A stretch of DNA of 8,546 bases from Geodermatophilaceae bacterium (GTDB lineage: Bacteria; Actinomycetota; Actinomycetes; Mycobacteriales; Geodermatophilaceae), in the NCBI GenBank assembly GCA_013812385.1, contig JACCTM010000356.1, positions 1 through 8,546 on the forward strand, in the 5' to 3' direction. Position numbers and translations under genes: made by a program. The notes under the pieces were generated by a model that had not been told where the DNA came from, did no database searches, and was given only the letters and a program-made list of their open reading frames with translations. This document shows, in pieces, positions 6,431 through 8,546 of the stretch. Position 1 is the first letter of the stretch. Each line of letters opens with the position of its first letter.

Positions 6431-7594
6431 CTACTTGTCGATGTCGCCCACGACGAAGAACATCGAGCCGAGGATGGCGACCAGGTCGGGCAGCAGCGTG
6501 CCGGGCAGCAGCTCGGTCAACACCTGGATGTTGTTGAACGACGCCGAGCGCAGCTTGCACCTCCATGGCGTCTTCTCACCACGACTGACGATGAAGTAAC
6601 CGTTGAGCCCCAACGGGTTCTCCGTCCACGCATACGTGTGACCCTCCGGTGCGCGCAGTGTCTTGGGCAGCCGTACGTTCACCGGTCCGGTGACCGTCGC
6701 GAGCCGGTCCAGGCAGGCGTCGGCCAGGTCCAGTGAGGCGTAGACCTGATCCAGCAGGCACTCGAAGCGGGAGTGGCAGTCCCCCGCCGTACGGGTGACC
6801 ACCCGAAGTGAGTCCTGCAGCTCGCCGTAGGCCAGGTAGGGCTCGTCGCGGCGCAGGTCGAAATCCACCCCGCTGGCCCGGGCGACCGGTCCGCTGACCC
6901 CGTAGGTGTCGATCTGCTCGGGCGAGAGCACGCCGATGCCGCGGGTCCGGGCCAGGAAGATCTCGTTGCGGCGGATCAGGCCGTCCAGATCGGGCATCCG
7001 GCGTCGTACGTCGGCCACTGCCTGGCGGACCCGGCCGGTCCAGCCAGCGGGCACCTCTTCCTTGATCCCGCCGACCCGGTTGAACATGAAGTGCATCCGT
7101 CCGCCCGCGGCCTCCTCCATCACCGCCTGGATCGTCTCCCGCTCCCGGAAGGCGTAGAAGACCGGCGTGATCGCCCCGATCTCCAGCGGATAGGAGCCCA
7201 GGAACATCAGGTGATTGAGGATCCGGTTGAGTTCGGCGAGCAGCGTGCGCAGCCAGGTCGCCCGCTCGGGCACCTCCATGCCGAGCATCCCTTCGACGGC
7301 AAGGACCACGCCGAGTTCGTTGGAGAAGGCCGAGAGCCAGTCGTGGCGGTTGGCCAGCACGATGATCTGGCGGTAGTCGCGTACCTCGAACAGCTTCTCC
7401 GCGCCGCGGTGCATGTATCCGACGATCGGCTCGGCGCTGACTACCCGTTCGCCGTCCAATACCAGGCGCAACCGGAGCACTCCGTGGGTGGACGGGTGCT
7501 GGGGCCCGATGTTGAGTGTCATGTCCGTCGTGGGGAACTCGTGCAGCCCCGCCGCGGCATCGCCCACCCCGACGGTGATCTCCTCGCCGGCCAT
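6431..7594 (-). CDS. nuoD: Orphan NuoD-like protein (complex I 49-kDa subunit paralogue)
   Basis: A 387-residue protein of the NuoD/Nqo4 family, which normally forms the quinone pocket of NADH dehydrogenase with NuoB. Family motifs are clear: NIGPQHPSTHGVLRL at 28-42, GYMHRGAEK, LNRILNHLMFLG, ITPVFYAFRERETI, RVGGIKEEVP, RASGVDFD, and a C-terminal VGDIDK. Against Thermus Nqo4 (recalled, no gaps to position 139) His38 is kept as His37. Tyr87, which contacts the quinone head group, is Trp86 (codon 7337-7339), and Asp139 is Glu138 (codon 7181-7183). Near the C-terminus the usual SDG is SRG (Arg338). No hydrogenase Cys pairs are present. The ATG at 7594 is chosen over a GTG at 7642 because AGGA lies 7 bases before it. 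No nuo partner gene is adjacent. Family membership is secure, but catalytic activity is doubtful. Confidence 0.92.
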   Translation of the reverse strand: MAGEEITVGVGDAAAGLHEFPTTDMTLNIGPQHPSTHGVLRLRLVLDGERVVSAEPIVGYMHRGAEKLFEVRDYRQIIVLANRHDWLSAFSNELGVVLAVEGMLGMEVPERATWLRTLLAELNRILNHLMFLGSYPLEIGAITPVFYAFRERETIQAVMEEAAGGRMHFMFNRVGGIKEEVPAGWTGRVRQAVADVRRRMPDLDGLIRRNEIFLARTRGIGVLSPEQIDTYGVSGPVARASGVDFDLRRDEPYLAYGELQDSLRVVTRTAGDCHSRFECLLDQVYASLDLADACLDRLATVTGPVNVRLPKTLRAPEGHTYAWTENPLGLNGYFIVSRGEKTPWRCKLRSASFNNIQVLTELLPGTLLPDLVAILGSMFFVVGDIDK

Positions 7595-7601
7595 CCGCTC
7601 A

Positions 7602-7605
7602 TCCT
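7602..7605 (-). promoter_or_regulatory. Ribosome binding site deciding the nuoD start
   Basis: On the minus strand AGGA stands 7 bases before the ATG at 7594, an ideal spacing. The alternative in-frame GTG at 7642 has no purine-rich stretch upstream, and it would add 16 residues with no family similarity that I can see. Confidence 0.7.
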
Positions 7606-7751
7606 GCCGCGTGCGCCAGGCGAGTCCATCCTCGGGAGACACGGGGCCTGTGGATCAGCGGATCAGTCTGCGCAGCGCTTGGCTGCTGTCGACCTCCACG
7701 AAGCGCGGCATGGTCGCGGCAGCCCCGACGGTTGGGGAGGTCTTGGTGCGG

Positions 7752-8192
7752 CTAAAGGATCCGTAGGCCGATCACTTCAGCGACGGCGGCCTGAGCCTGA
7801 TCCCGCGTGGCGAAGCCAGCCTCTTCGCCCGGTTCGACGAGGCTGGGCAGCACGAGTTTCGCCGTCGCCAGATGCCACGCGTCCATGGCGCGAATCGCAT
7901 GCTCACGCACGAGTTGCAAGGCTTGAACCTCGACCTCCGCTTGATCCGCGGCTATAACCGTGATCGGACCCTGTACGCCAAGGTCGGCGTCTAGGAGCGA
8001 AAGAATGCCCTCCTCGTCGCGTCGGCCGGCACGTGCGGCGCGGACCAGCGCGCCGGTGACCTCGATGCGGGTCCAGGTGCCTGTGATCAGACCGAGTTCG
8101 GGGTCTCCGAACATCGTTACCACCTCTTCGTGGCCCACTTCGTCGCGCAGGTATGCGCGCGCCAACACCGAAGAGTCGACGTAGACGATCAA
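7752..8192 (-). CDS. vapC: VapC-type PIN-domain ribonuclease toxin
   Basis: A 146-residue PIN-domain protein, the toxin of a type II toxin-antitoxin pair. VapC toxins are magnesium-dependent RNases that cut tRNA or rRNA. The four acidic positions of the metal site are visible: Asp6 in MIVYVDSS, Glu44 in TRIEVTGAL, Asp104 in AMDAWHLATA and Asp131 in FATRDQ. The toxin therefore looks intact. The start is a TTG at 8192, overlapping the antitoxin stop by 4 bases (TTGA), and the methionine it encodes sits at the usual PIN N-terminus. The target RNA cannot be inferred. Some codons, for example an ATA in the ITVIAAD segment, are unlike the strongly GC-ending codons of the folate genes, weakly suggesting acquisition by transfer. 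Confidence 0.92.
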   Translation of the reverse strand: MIVYVDSSVLARAYLRDEVGHEEVVTMFGDPELGLITGTWTRIEVTGALVRAARAGRRDEEGILSLLDADLGVQGPITVIAADQAEVEVQALQLVREHAIRAMDAWHLATAKLVLPSLVEPGEEAGFATRDQAQAAVAEVIGLRIL

Positions 8193-8485
8193 ACTCGCCC
8201 GCGTTCCTCAGCCAACAGCTGATCGAGAACCGGATCGATGCCCTTCGTCGAAGCGATGACTCGACGGCGCCGACTGCGGCTCACCTGTTCGGCCGAAGTG
8301 GAGCGGAGGATACCCAATGTCGCGGCCCGGGCTCGCAGCCGCGCACGTCGGTCACCCTCATCGGCGTCGGCAGCCGCATCGAGGATCTCAGTTGCTACCG
8401 AGTTCACACTCCGACCGTCCCGGGCAGCACGTGCCGCCAGTCGGCGGTGAACCTCGTCGGGCATCCTCAGGAGGATTTGCTTCAT
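8189..8485 (-). CDS. vapB: VapB/FitA-like ribbon-helix-helix antitoxin
   Basis: A 98-residue antitoxin. Its N-terminus (MKQILLRMPDEVHRRLAARA followed by ARDGRSVNSVATEILD) is a ribbon-helix-helix DNA-binding domain: one beta strand, then two helices, resembling FitA. The basic, then acidic C-terminal half (ending DPVLDQLLAEERGRV) would bind and block the PIN active site. As in this class, it precedes its toxin and overlaps it by 4 bases. The ATG at 8485 is chosen because the domain begins there. A TTG at 8503 would add six residues, but it lies within the promoter spacer/-10 region and operator. No Shine-Dalgarno is visible, consistent with a leaderless message. It should repress its own promoter together with VapC. 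Confidence 0.9.
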   Translation of the reverse strand: MKQILLRMPDEVHRRLAARAARDGRSVNSVATEILDAAADADEGDRRARLRARAATLGILRSTSAEQVSRSRRRRVIASTKGIDPVLDQLLAEERGRV

Positions 8486-8493
8486 GGATAGGG

Positions 8494-8522
8494 ACGATAT
8501 CAATCTGCCGGTCTGATATCAA
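8494..8522 (-). promoter_or_regulatory. Predicted vapBC promoter, leaderless
   Basis: Reading the minus strand, TTGATA (8522-8517) and TATCGT (8499-8494) are separated by exactly 17 bases, matching sigma-70-type -35 and -10 elements (TTGACA, TATAAT) with two -10 mismatches. The antitoxin ATG begins 8 bases after the -10, so a start at the normal distance would leave almost no 5' leader. This agrees with the missing Shine-Dalgarno. Confidence 0.6.
8496..8520. promoter_or_regulatory. Inverted-repeat operator of vapBC
   Basis: GATATCA (8496-8502) and TGATATC (8514-8520) form a perfect 7-bp inverted repeat with an 11-base spacer. One arm overlaps the predicted -10 and the other the -35. Ribbon-helix-helix antitoxins bind such paired sites, and the known FitAB operator likewise has TATCA/TGATA arms (recalled). 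Binding here would occlude RNA polymerase. AT-rich arms stand out in this GC-rich context. Confidence 0.6.
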
Positions 8523-8546
8523 CTGCCTCGGGATGCGCCGATGCAC

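Noticed and set aside
6431..7594. Reading the NuoD paralogue as a nickel-iron hydrogenase large subunit, a related fold
   Set aside because: The paired Cys motifs that hold the Ni-Fe centre are absent at both ends, and complex I motifs such as HPSTHG and YAFRERETI are present.
7595..7642. Upstream GTG start for nuoD
   Set aside because: No ribosome binding site precedes it, the extra residues show no family similarity, and the ATG at 7594 has AGGA at ideal spacing.
7671..7700. Short hairpin GCAGC/GCTGC between nuoD and vapC as a terminator or small RNA
   Set aside because: The stem is only 5 bp and no U-run follows on either strand; such hairpins are frequent by chance in this base composition.
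7091..7957. 288-residue plus-strand frame across nuoD and vapC
   Set aside because: It runs antisense to two well-supported genes and has no recognisable motif.
1..8546. CRISPR array, tRNA, transposon ends or prophage attachment site
   Set aside because: I read both strands for regularly spaced repeats, cloverleaf ends and long terminal inverted repeats and saw none. The only notable repeat is the vapBC operator.

Overview
The window is a stretch of GC-rich actinobacterial chromosome. This is inferred from strong G/C preference at third codon positions, GTG and TTG starts, the ftsH-folE-folP-folB-folK order, and two families I know mainly or only from Actinobacteria (DUF3180 and DUF6779). 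The genus cannot be fixed from the sequence alone. There is no CRISPR array, rRNA, tRNA or transposase.

Layout. Positions 59-4893 hold one tightly packed plus-strand block: ftsH (membrane AAA+ zinc protease), then folE, folP, folB and folK, then a small four-helix membrane protein (DUF3180). Every junction from folE to DUF3180 overlaps, and folE starts 7 bases after the ftsH stop, so the block looks like one translationally coupled unit. The four fol genes run from GTP (FolE) through dihydroneopterin (FolB) and its pyrophosphorylation (FolK) to dihydropteroate (FolP). Position 4928-5566 is a DUF1684 gene on the minus strand. It lies between DUF3180 and a plus-strand DUF6779 membrane/coiled-coil protein (5660-6421). 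From memory, mycobacteria have the DUF3180 and DUF6779 genes adjacent and co-directional.

Convergent with DUF6779 is a solitary minus-strand nuoD paralogue (6431-7594). No other complex I gene lies beside it. It can be aligned without gaps by eye to Thermus Nqo4 through the quinone-site region. In that alignment the quinone-contacting Tyr is Trp and the Asp partner of the quinone-site His is Glu. This is the most interesting item in the window. The minus strand continues upstream with a type II toxin-antitoxin pair, vapB-vapC (7752-8485). Its antitoxin appears to be expressed from a leaderless promoter whose -35 and -10 elements each overlap one arm of a perfect 7-bp inverted repeat, a likely autoregulatory operator.

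How the parts relate: the left half is core metabolism and membrane proteostasis, the middle holds conserved proteins of unknown function, and the right end (vapBC) is probably a more mobile accessory module. I see no convincing new multi-gene defence or mobile system. The divergent orphan NuoD is the best candidate for undescribed biology.
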